Under the pieces are notes generated by a model. It had not been told where the DNA came from and made no database searches. It saw only the letters and a program-made list of their open reading frames with translations. From contig NZ_LT629779.1 of the NCBI RefSeq assembly GCF_900105535.1, positions 3,286,001 through 3,350,000 on the forward strand: 64,000 nucleotides of DNA, written 5' to 3'. The position numbers and the translations under genes were made by a program. Numbering within the stretch: position 1 is the first letter of the stretch; each line of letters opens with the position of its first letter. The DNA comes from Pseudarthrobacter equi (lineage in GTDB: Bacteria; Actinomycetota; Actinomycetes; Actinomycetales; Micrococcaceae). Positions 7,935-17,386 of the stretch are shown here, piece after piece.

Positions 7935-8555
7935 ATGACTGAACATCAGACCGGTGCCAAGGACGGCATTCGGGCTGCCCACCGTGCCCGCCGCGCGGAA
8001 CTCTCGCCGGCGGCTCTGGAGGAGGCGGGCAACGCCCTGGCGGAACATGGCACAGCCTGGGCCGGCTCCCTTGCGGACGGCGCGGCCGCAACCTTCTGCG
8101 TCTACCTGGGCGTCGGCGTCGAACCCCCTACCCTGCCGCTGATCCAGGCCCTCCACGCCCGCGGACACCGGGTCCTCCTGCCGGTGTGCGAACCGGCGCG
8201 CGAACTGAGCTGGGTGTTCTGGTCTCCCGGCATCCCCTTTGCGCGCAGCCGGTACGCGCCCGTCATGGAACCCGACGGGCCGCGACACGGGCCGGATGTG
8301 GCCGGTGGGGCGTCCGGGCTGTTCATCCCGGCCACGGCCGTTGACCTTTCCGGTAACCGGATCGGCCAGGGCGGAGGCTACTACGACAAGTTCCTGGGCC
8401 ATTTGGACACTGCCGGGAAGCATATTCCGCTTGCCGCTGTTATCTACGACGAAGAACTCCTGCCTGCCGGGCGGATCCCCGCCGAGGAGTTCGACCGTCC
8501 CGTTCCGGCCGTCCTGACTCCGGGCGGACTGCGGGTCCTGGCAGGCGCTCTCTGA
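7935..8555 (+). CDS. 5-formyltetrahydrofolate cyclo-ligase
   Basis: Converts 5-formyl-THF to 5,10-methenyl-THF with ATP, recycling folate. The protein has 206 residues. An N-terminal basic helix (DGIRAAHRARRAEL) is followed by the family hallmark GQGGGYYDKF at about residue 152 that forms the nucleotide/folate loop. ATG at 7935 has GGAGGG at 7 nt; an in-frame upstream ATG at 7899 has no such signal. The fmdB gene follows 122 nt downstream with its own control region. A second one-carbon enzyme, fhs, lies at 54095. Confidence 0.93.
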   Translation: MTEHQTGAKDGIRAAHRARRAELSPAALEEAGNALAEHGTAWAGSLADGAAATFCVYLGVGVEPPTLPLIQALHARGHRVLLPVCEPARELSWVFWSPGIPFARSRYAPVMEPDGPRHGPDVAGGASGLFIPATAVDLSGNRIGQGGGYYDKFLGHLDTAGKHIPLAAVIYDEELLPAGRIPAEEFDRPVPAVLTPGGLRVLAGAL

Positions 8556-8582
8556 ACCCGGGACGCTGGTGGACGGGGATGA

Positions 8583-8614
8583 TAGAATTAGCACTCAGGC
8601 CCTGCGACTGCTAA
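8583..8614 (+). promoter_or_regulatory. CIRCE operator and -10 box before fmdB
   Basis: TTAGCACTC (8588-8596), N9, GACTGCTAA (8606-8614) is the HrcA operator CIRCE with one mismatch from TTAGCACTC-N9-GAGTGCTAA. The candidate -10 TAGAAT (8583-8588) overlaps its first base, so HrcA would block initiation. Confidence 0.75.
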
Positions 8615-8677
8615 CGGACCACCACTGGAACGGATGGCAGCACGGGACCTCTCGTTTGCCCAAGAGGAGGAGCACCA

Positions 8678-8938
8678 GTGCCAACATATGCTTACGCCTG
8701 CAAGGATTGCGGCCATGCTTTTGACATCGTCCAGTCATTCTCGGACAGTTCGCTGACGTCCTGCCCGGAATGCGAAGGCACGCTGCGCAAGAAGTTCAAC
8801 AGCGTTGGCGTCGTCTTCAAGGGATCGGGCTTCTACCGCACCGACTCCCGCGACTCCAAGGGCAGCACCGTCTCCGCAGCACCCGCGGCCCCGGCAGCCC
8901 CTGCTCCGGCACCCGCACCGGCGGCTGCCGCCAGCTGA
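8678..8938 (+). CDS. FmdB-family zinc-ribbon protein
   Basis: A small 86-residue protein. Residues 1-42 are a zinc ribbon (MPTYAYACKDCGHAF, then CPEC), followed by a segment ending GVVFKGSGFYRTDSR that is standard for FmdB proteins, and an Ala/Pro-rich tail from ~60. The family was named from a formamidase operon but its role is unsettled; a regulatory or protein-folding role has been proposed. ATG is preceded by AAGAGGAGGAG. The gene stands alone behind a CIRCE operator, so it should respond to heat shock through HrcA, which is the most informative thing about it. Confidence 0.9.
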   Translation: MPTYAYACKDCGHAFDIVQSFSDSSLTSCPECEGTLRKKFNSVGVVFKGSGFYRTDSRDSKGSTVSAAPAAPAAPAPAPAPAAAAS

Positions 8939-9056
8939 CACCGGCCCCCACCACACTCGGGCTGACCGCGGCCCCGCTCCTGTTGGCAGCACCATGTTGT
9001 CCACATAGGATCGGGGCCGCTGTCGTCTGCCATGCCTGCCCGCCTAGCGTGAAGGC

Positions 9057-9785
9057 ATGCCTGCACATCCCGTCCGTGCCCACCGCAGACCGCCTGTCTT
9101 CCAAGCCAAAAAGGGAGCTGCCTCGTCCCGGCGCGGCAGCCCGCTGACCCGTATGGGCGGGTTGCTCAACCGCAACCGGCGCCTCGCTGTTGCCCTGCTG
9201 CTCTGCGCAGCGGCGTCCATGACCGTCCACCAGCTCACCCCTGCGCCGGCCGACACTGCCACAGCCCTGTCCGCAGCGAGGGACCTGCCCGCCGGAACGG
9301 CTGTCACGGCCTCTGACCTTGTTCCGGTGCGGGTACCGCCAGGCCTGCTGTCCGAGGGCGTGCTGAGTGAGCAGACTGAGGCGGAAGGCAAACAGTTGGC
9401 AACGCCGCTGCGAAAAGGGCAGCTGGTCACCGATGTCCAGCTCCTGGGTCCCGGGCTGCTCACCGGCACTCCCCCGGGATCGGCTGCCGTTCCGTTGCGG
9501 ATGGCCGATGCCTCGTCCATCCAATTGGTTTCGCCCGGGCAACTGGTGAACATCGTCCTGACATCCGGGAACGGGTTCGACCGACAGGGACCCTCGGAAG
9601 TCCTGGCCGCGGGAGTCCCCGTCCTCTGGACCGCTGCCAAAGGTGGCCAGGGCGGACAATGGTTGGGCACCGCCGAAACCGACGGGCTGATCGTGGTGGC
9701 AGCCACCGCTGAACAGTCAGCACGGCTGGCCGGGGCGTCCACGCAGGGCAAGTTGTTCTTCGTCCTGGTGGGACCGCCGTCGTGA
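9057..9785 (+). CDS. SAF-domain protein (CpaB/RcpC-like)
   Basis: A 242-residue secreted or membrane-anchored protein. After a basic N-terminal stretch, a hydrophobic helix (about 42-60, LAVALLLCAAASMTVHQL) serves as signal or anchor. Residues ~70-130 form a SAF domain (AARDLPAGTAVTASDLVPV, then LRKGQLVTDVQL), as in CpaB/RcpC pilus-assembly proteins and antifreeze-like folds. No pilus genes are next to it. The ATG at 9057 lacks a strong SD, and the internal ATG at residue 33 (MGGLLNRNRRLAV) is an alternative start just before the membrane helix. It is convergent with the giant helicase-like gene, stops 55 nt apart. Confidence 0.75.
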   Translation: MPAHPVRAHRRPPVFQAKKGAASSRRGSPLTRMGGLLNRNRRLAVALLLCAAASMTVHQLTPAPADTATALSAARDLPAGTAVTASDLVPVRVPPGLLSEGVLSEQTEAEGKQLATPLRKGQLVTDVQLLGPGLLTGTPPGSAAVPLRMADASSIQLVSPGQLVNIVLTSGNGFDRQGPSEVLAAGVPVLWTAAKGGQGGQWLGTAETDGLIVVAATAEQSARLAGASTQGKLFFVLVGPPS

Positions 9786-9840
9786 CCGGCCCTGCCTTGC
9801 CCGGCAGGGCCTGCCATCACGTCGGCAGCGCTATTGGCCG

Positions 9841-12800
9841 TCAGCCCCAGTGCGGGGGCTTCTGCTCCTTCAACCACGCGTCGTGGTCGTCGTCGCGATC
9901 GCCCCAGGCCCGCGGGTCATCTTCCGCGGCGGTCTTGGGCAGTACGTCCTCTACTTGGCCGCGCGCAGCCGGTGAGCCGGCCTCTTCCGCGTCCGCGGCA
10001 TCGCCAGAACTTGCGGCGCTCCCGGTATCGGTCGCGTCCACGGTGCTCTCAACATCCTCGGCGTTCACGGCATCTTGTGGCGTCACGGCATCATTCGGGG
10101 TCACGGTGCCCGCCTCCTCACTGTCTGGTCCTGCAACGGCGTCATCGGCGCCGCCTGAATCGGAATCGTCCCGGGATTCGTGGCGTTCCTCGCCCCGCGC
10201 GGCGTCACGCCGGAACCCTGACCCATGCGTGCCCGCGTACGGGACCGAAGCGGGCTGCGCAGCGTCGATTCCATTCAGCGCCTGATGGACGTCGTCGTCA
10301 AGGAAACCGGCGGACTCGGCAGAGCGGCCCGGAAGAACCACCCGTTCCAGCCCCAAGTACCCTGCAATCCGGTCCGCACAGGCCGAAGGATCAGTGAACA
10401 CCTCAATGGTCCACAGCGGCATGTACCGCCACCCCAGCCGCTCCAGCATCTGCGGGCGCAGCCGGCTGCGCTCACGGACACTCATGGTGCGGTACTGCTC
10501 GGTGCCGTCGGACTCGATCGCCACCGGCCAGGGAAGGTCTGCCTCATCCTGGCCCATGGTGCCCAGCGGGTCTGCGGCCGCCACCACGTCGATGACGCCG
10601 TCGTACTGGTGCCACACCCGGGCGCCGCGGGCACGAAGCCTGTCGCCGAGGTCGGCAACAAGCGGGTCGGCTCCGAGCGCCTGCTCGCTGGCAGCCGCCC
10701 GGGACGCCGGAGTGCCGAGGTCGGTGTTCCCCGAAATCTCCCGGTCAAGCAGCGCGTACAGGTCCAGAGCACCGTACGCCAGCCTGGTCTGGTCCAGGTC
10801 CTCCGGGCGGAAGCACGTCAGGACGTGGATGGAACGGCGGGCACGGGTCATGGCCAGCGCGAACTTCTCCCTGCCGCCCTCGGCGGACAGCGGGCCGAAG
10901 TTGTGAAGGGCCCGCCCATGCGGTGTGCGCCCGTAGCCGGGCGAGAAAATGACATGGTCACGCACCAGGCCCTGTGCCCGTTCAAGGTCAACAACCCGGA
11001 AGGACTCCGGCCCCGCTCCGAAGAAACTGGCCAGCCCGGGGTAGTTCGGCAACTGGAGCCGGATGGACTCGCCGATCCTCGCGGCATGCCGCAGGCTTGC
11101 TGTGACAACCGCCAGGGACGTCCTGGGCCGCAGCCGAGCGTGCTCGAACACCAGCTCCACCACGCGGTTGACCTCAGCCACCACAGACTCCACGCCCTCG
11201 TGGTCGGCGCTGGGCAGGCCGGTGCCGTCCGGCAAGTACTCCACGAGCAAGGACCGGTCCAGCCCGGTGGCCGACTGGCCCTCTGGAAGGCGGCGGAGGC
11301 CGCCGTCGTAGAAGTTCCTGCTCAGCTGCAGTACCAGGTCCTCGTCCACACCCCGGTAGACGTTGGTGAGCTGCCACACCGGCAACACGGCGGAGAGGGC
11401 CTTGAAGGCGCTCTCGACCCGCTGGTGCGCGGACTCGCCGGGCGCGAGCCGCTCCACCCCCACGGTGAAGCTGCGGGGACTGGCGATCCGGGCATCGCCG
11501 AAGGCAATGACCTGCCGGGCGCGGGCGATGGAAGGCAGGACCGCCTGCAGGCTGGTGGCTTCGGCGTCGAGGATCACCACGGCGTCGAAGTGCTGTTCCG
11601 CGGGCAGCAGCCCGCTCATGAGGTAGGGGCTCACCGACCAGACGGGAACCAGCGTGCCGATCAGGTCCGGCGCCTGGGCGGTCAGCGCCGGCAGTGAGAC
11701 CCGTCCGTCCTTGAGCAGGCTGCGCAGGAGGCCTGCCTGCCGGGGCTGGTCCCCGATGGCTTCCCTCCAGCGCTCGGCCAGGTCCCAGCGCAGGCGTGCC
11801 GCCCCGCTGGCGATGTGGGCGTTGTCCGCGAGGCGGTACTCGGCTTCGAGCTGGCGCAGGGCATCGCCGTCGGACATTGCGAGGTAGTCGTCGCCGCTGA
11901 TCATGGCCTCGAGGGCTGACTGCCACCAGGCCAGTTCAAGTTCAGCAGCCACCGATCCGGCGGGAACCTCACGTTCGGCGAGGTCGGCCAGGAGCTCGCC
12001 GAGGCCGTGCTCGCGCATGTTCTCCACGAGGAGCGTCCGTTCGGGGAGCGTCTTGAGCGTGTCAGTATCGGCGACCAGCCGTTCCAGCCGCTCCAGGAGG
12101 TCTTCGTAGCGCACGGTGGACAGCGCCCCGCCCCCGGCTGTGTGCTTCAGGCATTCACCAAGGCTCGCGAGCTCCTGGTCCAGCTCGCGGTACAGGGCGT
12201 TCATCTCCGCCAGCCCGGACGGGACGGCAGGGTGCCGCTGGGTGGTGGCGTAGCCTGCCCAGCGGACCCGCTGTTCCTGGACCAGGACCAGGGACGTGTG
12301 CAGGTCTGCGATGTGGACGCCCGGCCGGACGTACTCCTTGGCCACCCGTCGGAGCCGCGACCGCTGCATGGAGGTCATCTCGATCCCGCGTTCACGCCGC
12401 CACGCCGAGGGTGCGGTGGCGGAAATGAGGTCGGTGACCGGCCGGTCGAAGATATCCGGCGTGAACTTATCCAGGCTTCCACGCACGGCGACCAGCAGCT
12501 CCAGCTGTTCGCCCCACTCGGCGAACGATTCACCAAGACGGATTTCCGCGTGCTCGGCCACGGCGTTCATCCGCTCCCGGAGCACGGGCAGGCTCTTTGC
12601 GATGGCCCGGACCAGGTCCTGGGCTTCTTCCGTTTCCTTGCGCGTCAGGAGCCGGGCGCCATGCCACGGGCTGGTGGTGGACGCCTTGCTGAAACTGCCC
12701 AGCTCTGCTGCACGCTGCAACCGGCCGGCGAGTTCCTCGCGGTCGCGGATGCTGTCCAGGACGCTTCGCTTCAGCCGCACAGTGGTGGCGGGTGCGGGAT

Positions 12801-14094
12801 GGATGGAGGTCAGCTCGGCCAGCGACTGCATGGCCTGGTAGGGCGAGCAGCCCCACCGGTCGCGGACATTGTGCAGGGACGCCACATGGTCCATCAGCGC
12901 GTGGCGGTGTTCGGTCAGCGTGCTGTGCAGGTTCCCCAGCTGTGGCTTGAGGGACTTTTCGTTCCGGACAATGGCGCGGACCAGCTGGGACTTCAGCTGC
13001 TGCGCGGTGACGTTCCCGGACAACTGGAACAGGATCGAGTCGAGGCCCAGGGCTTCGAGCTGGCCGGACACCTCGTTCAGGCTGGCGCGCCGGTCCCCCA
13101 CCACCAGGACGGTCCGGCCGGCGTCCACCAGGGCGCCGATAGTGTTGATGGCTGTTTGAGTCTGCCCTGTCCCGGGCGGGCTGCTGACCACCAGCGAGTC
13201 GCCGGCGCGGGCGGCGTCCACCACGTACTGCTGGTCAGTGTCCGCGTCCAGGAGGAGCAGTTCGTCCTGGGGATGCCGGCTGTCCAGCGGCGGGAAGCGG
13301 GCCGGGTCCGGGGCCTCGACATCCACCACTTCCCCGCCGCCGGCCGTGGCCAGGGCGGAGACAACCGGGTTGGAGTCATTGATCCACGGGTCGTCAAGGT
13401 TCCCGGAGAGGTCCGCGAACGTGGACACCAGCAGGTTGTGCTGCGCTTCGGCGCCGTGGATGGGGCGGATGAGGGTGGAAAGCCGGTCCAGGACGGGCTG
13501 CGGATCGAAACGCGCTGTGCTGTACGCGAGGCGGGTGACGGCGTTGACGTCAAAGACAATGCCGTGGACAGACTTCAGGTGGCGGACCAACGCGGGGTTG
13601 ATATGTGCCTGCTCCGTCAGCTGGAGCTCGTAGTCGTCTTCCCCGGGCCGGACGGTAAGGGAGATCGCTGTGAGCATGACGGGCGCGGAAACCCGTTGCG
13701 GTTTACCTCCGACGGCGGAGGTCCACACCACGGTGCCCGCGGAGAGGTACCCGGCGTCGATGCCGCGGTCATTGGACAGTTCGAAGATCTTGGACCGGAT
13801 GTTGCGGGATGCCCTGGCTGCCACCACATACTGCTGCTGATCGCGGATCAGTGTGGACAGGCGTGTGCGGCGCCCGGCCATGAGCTGGGCCAGGCCTGAG
13901 GGGTGGGCCGAGGTGAGGTCTATGGAACCTTCGGGCGTCTTGGTGAAGCGCAGCATTGTGTCTGCCCCGGTGACGGGTTTGAGCCCGGACAGCCATTTAC
14001 GAAGCTCTTCCGAGCCTTCCGGGTGGCCTTGACCAACTGACACTTCTGCCTTCTTTTCTGCGTTTGCACGTGACGCCCTGGACCATACCGGCAT
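9841..14094 (-). CDS. SF1 helicase-like protein with C-terminal nuclease domain
   Basis: A 1417-residue cytoplasmic protein. Residues ~270-1110 have the layout of DNA2/NAM7-type superfamily-1 helicases, but the motor motifs are altered: the P-loop reads PPGTGQTQT (Gln311 for Lys), Walker B reads LDAEATS (843-846 region) where DEAS is usual, and motif III reads GDARIASP for GDxxQLPP. Later motifs remain, namely NVYRG, ERAQGLVRDHVIFS and ALAMTRARRSIHVL. Residues ~1150-1240 resemble a Vsr/MTES_1575-type endonuclease (Asp1169, Glu1194 in AIESDG, then RDR-like RERSRLR, LGWRY). An acidic repetitive tail follows. ATG 14092-14094 lies 7 nt after TACTCT; GTG 14043 with AGAAGG at 5 nt is the alternative. 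A DNA-repair or defence role is inferred. Confidence 0.75.
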   Translation of the reverse strand: MPVWSRASRANAEKKAEVSVGQGHPEGSEELRKWLSGLKPVTGADTMLRFTKTPEGSIDLTSAHPSGLAQLMAGRRTRLSTLIRDQQQYVVAARASRNIRSKIFELSNDRGIDAGYLSAGTVVWTSAVGGKPQRVSAPVMLTAISLTVRPGEDDYELQLTEQAHINPALVRHLKSVHGIVFDVNAVTRLAYSTARFDPQPVLDRLSTLIRPIHGAEAQHNLLVSTFADLSGNLDDPWINDSNPVVSALATAGGGEVVDVEAPDPARFPPLDSRHPQDELLLLDADTDQQYVVDAARAGDSLVVSSPPGTGQTQTAINTIGALVDAGRTVLVVGDRRASLNEVSGQLEALGLDSILFQLSGNVTAQQLKSQLVRAIVRNEKSLKPQLGNLHSTLTEHRHALMDHVASLHNVRDRWGCSPYQAMQSLAELTSIHPAPATTVRLKRSVLDSIRDREELAGRLQRAAELGSFSKASTTSPWHGARLLTRKETEEAQDLVRAIAKSLPVLRERMNAVAEHAEIRLGESFAEWGEQLELLVAVRGSLDKFTPDIFDRPVTDLISATAPSAWRRERGIEMTSMQRSRLRRVAKEYVRPGVHIADLHTSLVLVQEQRVRWAGYATTQRHPAVPSGLAEMNALYRELDQELASLGECLKHTAGGGALSTVRYEDLLERLERLVADTDTLKTLPERTLLVENMREHGLGELLADLAEREVPAGSVAAELELAWWQSALEAMISGDDYLAMSDGDALRQLEAEYRLADNAHIASGAARLRWDLAERWREAIGDQPRQAGLLRSLLKDGRVSLPALTAQAPDLIGTLVPVWSVSPYLMSGLLPAEQHFDAVVILDAEATSLQAVLPSIARARQVIAFGDARIASPRSFTVGVERLAPGESAHQRVESAFKALSAVLPVWQLTNVYRGVDEDLVLQLSRNFYDGGLRRLPEGQSATGLDRSLLVEYLPDGTGLPSADHEGVESVVAEVNRVVELVFEHARLRPRTSLAVVTASLRHAARIGESIRLQLPNYPGLASFFGAGPESFRVVDLERAQGLVRDHVIFSPGYGRTPHGRALHNFGPLSAEGGREKFALAMTRARRSIHVLTCFRPEDLDQTRLAYGALDLYALLDREISGNTDLGTPASRAAASEQALGADPLVADLGDRLRARGARVWHQYDGVIDVVAAADPLGTMGQDEADLPWPVAIESDGTEQYRTMSVRERSRLRPQMLERLGWRYMPLWTIEVFTDPSACADRIAGYLGLERVVLPGRSAESAGFLDDDVHQALNGIDAAQPASVPYAGTHGSGFRRDAARGEERHESRDDSDSGGADDAVAGPDSEEAGTVTPNDAVTPQDAVNAEDVESTVDATDTGSAASSGDAADAEEAGSPAARGQVEDVLPKTAAEDDPRAWGDRDDDHDAWLKEQKPPHWG

Positions 14095-14101
14095 AGGTTC
14101 G

Positions 14102-14107
14102 AGAGTA
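14102..14107 (-). promoter_or_regulatory. leaderless -10 box of helicase-like gene
   Basis: TACTCT followed by 7 nt and the chosen ATG. Confidence 0.35.
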
Positions 14108-14217
14108 GCCGCTTCCGCGGCCGGACTGAGAGACCGCAACACTGGAGCCGCGAAATAGGGGAGATTTCACAGGCGGATCCCGGGAGATTCACCACCGTGG
14201 CCCAGGCGCCAAGACAA

Positions 14218-14253
14218 AAGTGGCCGGCCTCCGTCAACGGAGGCCGGCCACTT
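14218..14253 (-). terminator. guaA terminator
   Basis: A perfect 17-bp GC-rich inverted repeat with a 2-nt loop (14235-14236), 8 nt past the guaA stop, followed on the minus strand by TTTTGTCTT. A strong intrinsic terminator. Confidence 0.88.
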
Positions 14254-14260
14254 CAGGATG

Positions 14261-15850
14261 CTATTCCCACTCGATGGTTCCCGGTGGCTTGCTGGTGACG
14301 TCCAGCACGACACGGTTGACGCCGTCCACCTCATTGGTGATCCGGTTGGAGATCCGGGCCAGGAGGTCATAGGGCAGGCGTGACCAGTCAGCCGTCATGG
14401 CGTCTTCGGACGAGACCGGGCGCAGGACGATGGGGTGGCCGTAGGTGCGGCCGTCGCCCATGACGCCGACGCTGCGGACATCTGCCAGCAGCACGACGGG
14501 CATCTGCCACACCTCGTTGTCCAGGCCTGCGGCGGTCAGCTCGGCGCGGGCGATGGCGTCGGCCTTGCGCAGCAGGTCCAGGCGTTCCTTGGTGACGTCG
14601 CCGACGATCCGGATGCCCAGGCCGGGGCCCGGGAACGGCTGGCGTCCCACGATCTCCTGGGGCAGTCCCAGCTGGGCGCCCACGGCGCGGACCTCGTCCT
14701 TGAACAGGGCCCGCAGCGGCTCCACGAGCTCGAACTGCAGGTCCTCGGGGAGGCCGCCCACGTTGTGGTGGCTCTTGATGTTTGCTGCACCTTCGCCGCC
14801 GCCGGATTCGACGACGTCAGGGTACAGGGTGCCCTGGACCAGGAACTTGATCTTCTCACCGTGCGCGGCGGCCTCGGCGATGATGGCCAGTTCGGCTTCT
14901 TCGAAGGCGCGGATGAACTCGCGGCCGATGATCTTGCGCTTGGTTTCGGGATCGCTCACGCCGGCCAGTGCGGTGAGGAAGCGTTCCTGCTCGTTCGCGA
15001 TGTAGAGCTTGACGCCGGTGGCAGCAACGAAGTCGCGTTCCACCTGCTCAGCTTCGCCTTCGCGGAGCAGGCCGTGGTCAACGAACACACAGGTGAGCTG
15101 GTCGCCCACGGCGCGCTGGACCAGGGCAGCTGCGACTGCGGAATCGACGCCGCCGGAGAGGCCGCAGATGACCCGGGCATCGCCGATCTGGTTGCGGATG
15201 CGCTCAATCTGCTCTTCGAGGATGTTCCCCGTGGTCCAGTTGGGCTCGATCTTGGCGCCCTTGAAGAGGAAGTTCTCCAGCACCTGCTGGCCGTAGGCCG
15301 AGTGCTTGACCTCGGGGTGCCACTGCACGCCGTAGAGGCACTTTTCTTCGTTGGCGAAGGCTGCAACCTCGGCGCCGGCCGTCGTGGCCAGGACCTCGAA
15401 GCCGTCCGGGGCCGCGTGGACGGAGTCGCCGTGGCTCATCCAGGTGTTCTGGTGCTGGGGCATGCCCTCAAGCACGGAGCGTCCCTCGCCCAGGATGGTG
15501 GTCTGGGTGGAGCCGTATTCCCGGAGGCCGGTCTTGTCCACCTTGCCACCAAGGGCGTTGGCCATGGCCTGGAAGCCGTAGCAGATGCCAAAGACGGGTA
15601 CGCCGGCTTCGAAGAGGTCGGCACCCACGCTGGGGGCGCCGTCGGCATAAACGCTGGAAGGTCCGCCGGAAAGGATGATCGCGGCGGGGTTCTTGGCGAG
15701 GAGCTGTTCGGTGGTGTAGGTATGCGGAACCACTTCCGAATACACATTCGCTTCCCGGACGCGGCGGGCAATCAGCTGCGCGTACTGGGCTCCATAGTCA
15801 ACAACCAGCACCGGCTTCTGGGAAGTCTGGGATGCAGTGGGAGTAGTCAC
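14261..15850 (-). CDS. guaA: GMP synthase (glutamine-hydrolysing)
   Basis: Converts XMP to GMP with glutamine and ATP, the last step of guanine nucleotide synthesis. The 529 residues contain a class I glutamine amidotransferase domain (nucleophile in [11 protein letters not shown] near residue 95, VQWHPEVKH further on), the ATP-pyrophosphatase loop [12 protein letters not shown] near 237, and the C-terminal dimerisation domain with [12 protein letters not shown]. It starts with GTG (15848-15850) 6 nt after TAGGCT, so it is probably leaderless, and ends in a strong hairpin. guaB and guaB3 are nearby but in separate units. Confidence 0.97.
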   Translation of the reverse strand: MTTPTASQTSQKPVLVVDYGAQYAQLIARRVREANVYSEVVPHTYTTEQLLAKNPAAIILSGGPSSVYADGAPSVGADLFEAGVPVFGICYGFQAMANALGGKVDKTGLREYGSTQTTILGEGRSVLEGMPQHQNTWMSHGDSVHAAPDGFEVLATTAGAEVAAFANEEKCLYGVQWHPEVKHSAYGQQVLENFLFKGAKIEPNWTTGNILEEQIERIRNQIGDARVICGLSGGVDSAVAAALVQRAVGDQLTCVFVDHGLLREGEAEQVERDFVAATGVKLYIANEQERFLTALAGVSDPETKRKIIGREFIRAFEEAELAIIAEAAAHGEKIKFLVQGTLYPDVVESGGGEGAANIKSHHNVGGLPEDLQFELVEPLRALFKDEVRAVGAQLGLPQEIVGRQPFPGPGLGIRIVGDVTKERLDLLRKADAIARAELTAAGLDNEVWQMPVVLLADVRSVGVMGDGRTYGHPIVLRPVSSEDAMTADWSRLPYDLLARISNRITNEVDGVNRVVLDVTSKPPGTIEWE

Positions 15851-15856
15851 TGTAAT

Positions 15857-15862
15857 AGCCTA
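15857..15862 (-). promoter_or_regulatory. leaderless -10 box of guaA
   Basis: TAGGCT followed by 6 nt and the GTG start codon. Confidence 0.45.
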
Positions 15863-15982
15863 CGTTGCGGCGTTGCACCGGCGCACCTTGAGACGCCGCG
15901 CTGTGACGGAGCAAACGTCCGACGGCGGGTGGGCGGCACAGCTGCTGGCGAGGCAGCGCCGTGGTTCAGGCCTGCCGGGATT

Positions 15983-16486
15983 TCAGTAGCGCTGCGGCGC
16001 CTGCGGGTTCGCGGCGAGCTCGGCTTCCACCTCGGCATGGAACTTCTTCTCCACGATGAAGGAGAGGAACGGGACCACGCCGCCCAGTGCCAGCAGGATC
16101 AGCTTGAGGAACGGCCAGCGCATGAGCGACCAGAGCCGGAAGTTTGAAATCAGATACACCACGTACATCCAGCCGTGGACGATCAGCACCGTGATGGACA
16201 GGTTGACGCCGTTGAGGACTCCCGGCGGCTCGGCGTCGGCAAAACCGAAGCCGAAGGGCTGGCCGGTGGTGGCGTTGGTGCCACCGGCGAAGAGGTACTG
16301 CCCGAAGCCGTACCGTGCCACGAGCTCGGCGCACAGGAGCAGCAGCATGGCACCGGTCAGGTAGGCCAGCACCTTGTAGAACTTCAGGGCCGACCGGATC
16401 TGCGCTTCGGTGCCGCCGAACCGGCGCTTCCTGGGGGCGGCCTTCCCGGCCGTTTCGTTTCCGGTGGCCGGCTTCGGATCAATCAT
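15983..16486 (-). CDS. DUF3817 integral membrane protein
   Basis: A 167-residue membrane protein with a basic N-terminus and four hydrophobic segments (around YLTGAMLLLLCAELV, SITVLIVHGWMYVVYLI, WPFLKLILLALGGVVPFLSF). HGWMYVVYLI followed by WPFLKLI is the DUF3817 signature. Its ATG overlaps the SURF1 stop codon as ATGA, so the two are co-translated; SURF1/DUF3817 pairs are common in actinobacteria. A role in respiratory-chain assembly is guessed from that pairing only. Confidence 0.85.
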   Translation of the reverse strand: MIDPKPATGNETAGKAAPRKRRFGGTEAQIRSALKFYKVLAYLTGAMLLLLCAELVARYGFGQYLFAGGTNATTGQPFGFGFADAEPPGVLNGVNLSITVLIVHGWMYVVYLISNFRLWSLMRWPFLKLILLALGGVVPFLSFIVEKKFHAEVEAELAANPQAPQRY

Positions 16487-17346
16487 GGCTGTACCTTTTG
16501 CTCGGTGTGTTCAGGCTGCCGGGTGGTCCCTGGCTGCTGTTCTGGTTCATGCGGTTCGGCATGGCCCTCGAGGGCATCTTCGAGGTCCCGGTGGTAATCG
16601 TCCTTGACCAGGCGCCACCAGATGAAGAATGCGAACCCGGCAAAGACCACCCATTCCAGGGAGTAGAAGAGGTTGAGCCAGTTGATCTGCTGTGCGGGCG
16701 GCTGCGGACCGATCTCCAGCGGCAGGAGGTCCCCCGGGACGGCGGCAGCGCTGACGTCCGCTCCCCCGGCAACCTCGGCGGTGGCCGCCACGAAGCCCGG
16801 GTAGCTGCTGATTTCCCAATCGTTGATGAGTTCCGCCACGGAGACCGCCGTTGCTTCGCCGGGGTTGGCGGCCTTAGCGGCCACGGGCGCTTCGGAGGGC
16901 AGGAGCCGTCCGGTTACCTGCACGGGGCCCGACGGCGGCGCGGTCGCGTCAGCGGCGTCGGCCACCCATCCGCGGGCCACAGGGATCCAGGTCCGGGGCG
17001 ACACAGCGGCACCGGTCAGCGCGGGTGCGCCGTCCACCGCGAAAGCGGAGACAACCCAGTAGCCGGTCTTCCCGTCGTGCAGGCGCCCGGGGACCAGGAC
17101 CTGCTTGGCAGGATCATAGGTTCCGGTGGCACTGACCATCTGGTCGGCGTCGGACCCGTGGAAGAACTCGCCGGGCTGGAGGGTGTCAGTCAGCGGCTGG
17201 ACCTTCTCGGTGTCCGGATTCACCGGCATTTCCGGGCTGGTGGAGCGGCCGAACTGCCACTGGCTCAGCAGCACGAAGACCCCGGACACGGCGATCGCAA
17301 AGATGAATCCCGCAATCCATCGGGGCTTAAGGGCTGTTTTCCACAC
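16483..17346 (-). CDS. SURF1-family protein
   Basis: A membrane protein involved in cytochrome c oxidase assembly in its family. The 287 residues contain an N-terminal helix (WIAGFIFAIAVSGVFVLLSQW, ~10-29, with the SURF1-type QWQFGR just after), an external domain with YWVVSAFAVDGAPAL and VARGWV, and a C-terminal helix (LEWVVFAGFAFFIWW, ~235-250) followed by a charged tail rich in Glu, Pro and Gln. GTG 17344-17346 is preceded by TACGGT and 6 nt, indicating a leaderless mRNA. DUF3817 is coupled downstream. Confidence 0.88.
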   Translation of the reverse strand: MWKTALKPRWIAGFIFAIAVSGVFVLLSQWQFGRSTSPEMPVNPDTEKVQPLTDTLQPGEFFHGSDADQMVSATGTYDPAKQVLVPGRLHDGKTGYWVVSAFAVDGAPALTGAAVSPRTWIPVARGWVADAADATAPPSGPVQVTGRLLPSEAPVAAKAANPGEATAVSVAELINDWEISSYPGFVAATAEVAGGADVSAAAVPGDLLPLEIGPQPPAQQINWLNLFYSLEWVVFAGFAFFIWWRLVKDDYHRDLEDALEGHAEPHEPEQQPGTTRQPEHTEQKVQP

Positions 17347-17352
17347 GTCTTA

Positions 17353-17358
17353 ACCGTA
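17353..17358 (-). promoter_or_regulatory. leaderless -10 box of SURF1 gene
   Basis: TACGGT followed by 6 nt and the GTG start codon. Confidence 0.4.
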
Positions 17359-17386
17359 CTTCGTAGTTCTGTAGAACAACTAAACG

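Noticed and set aside
12007..13899. Long open frame on the plus strand, 630 codons, antisense to the helicase-like gene
   Set aside because: In high-GC genes with strong third-position bias the opposite strand is often open. It has no SD, no domain signs and a Gly/Gln/Arg-rich composition typical of shadow frames. The same holds for 14435-16147, 17421-19466 and 3220-3984.
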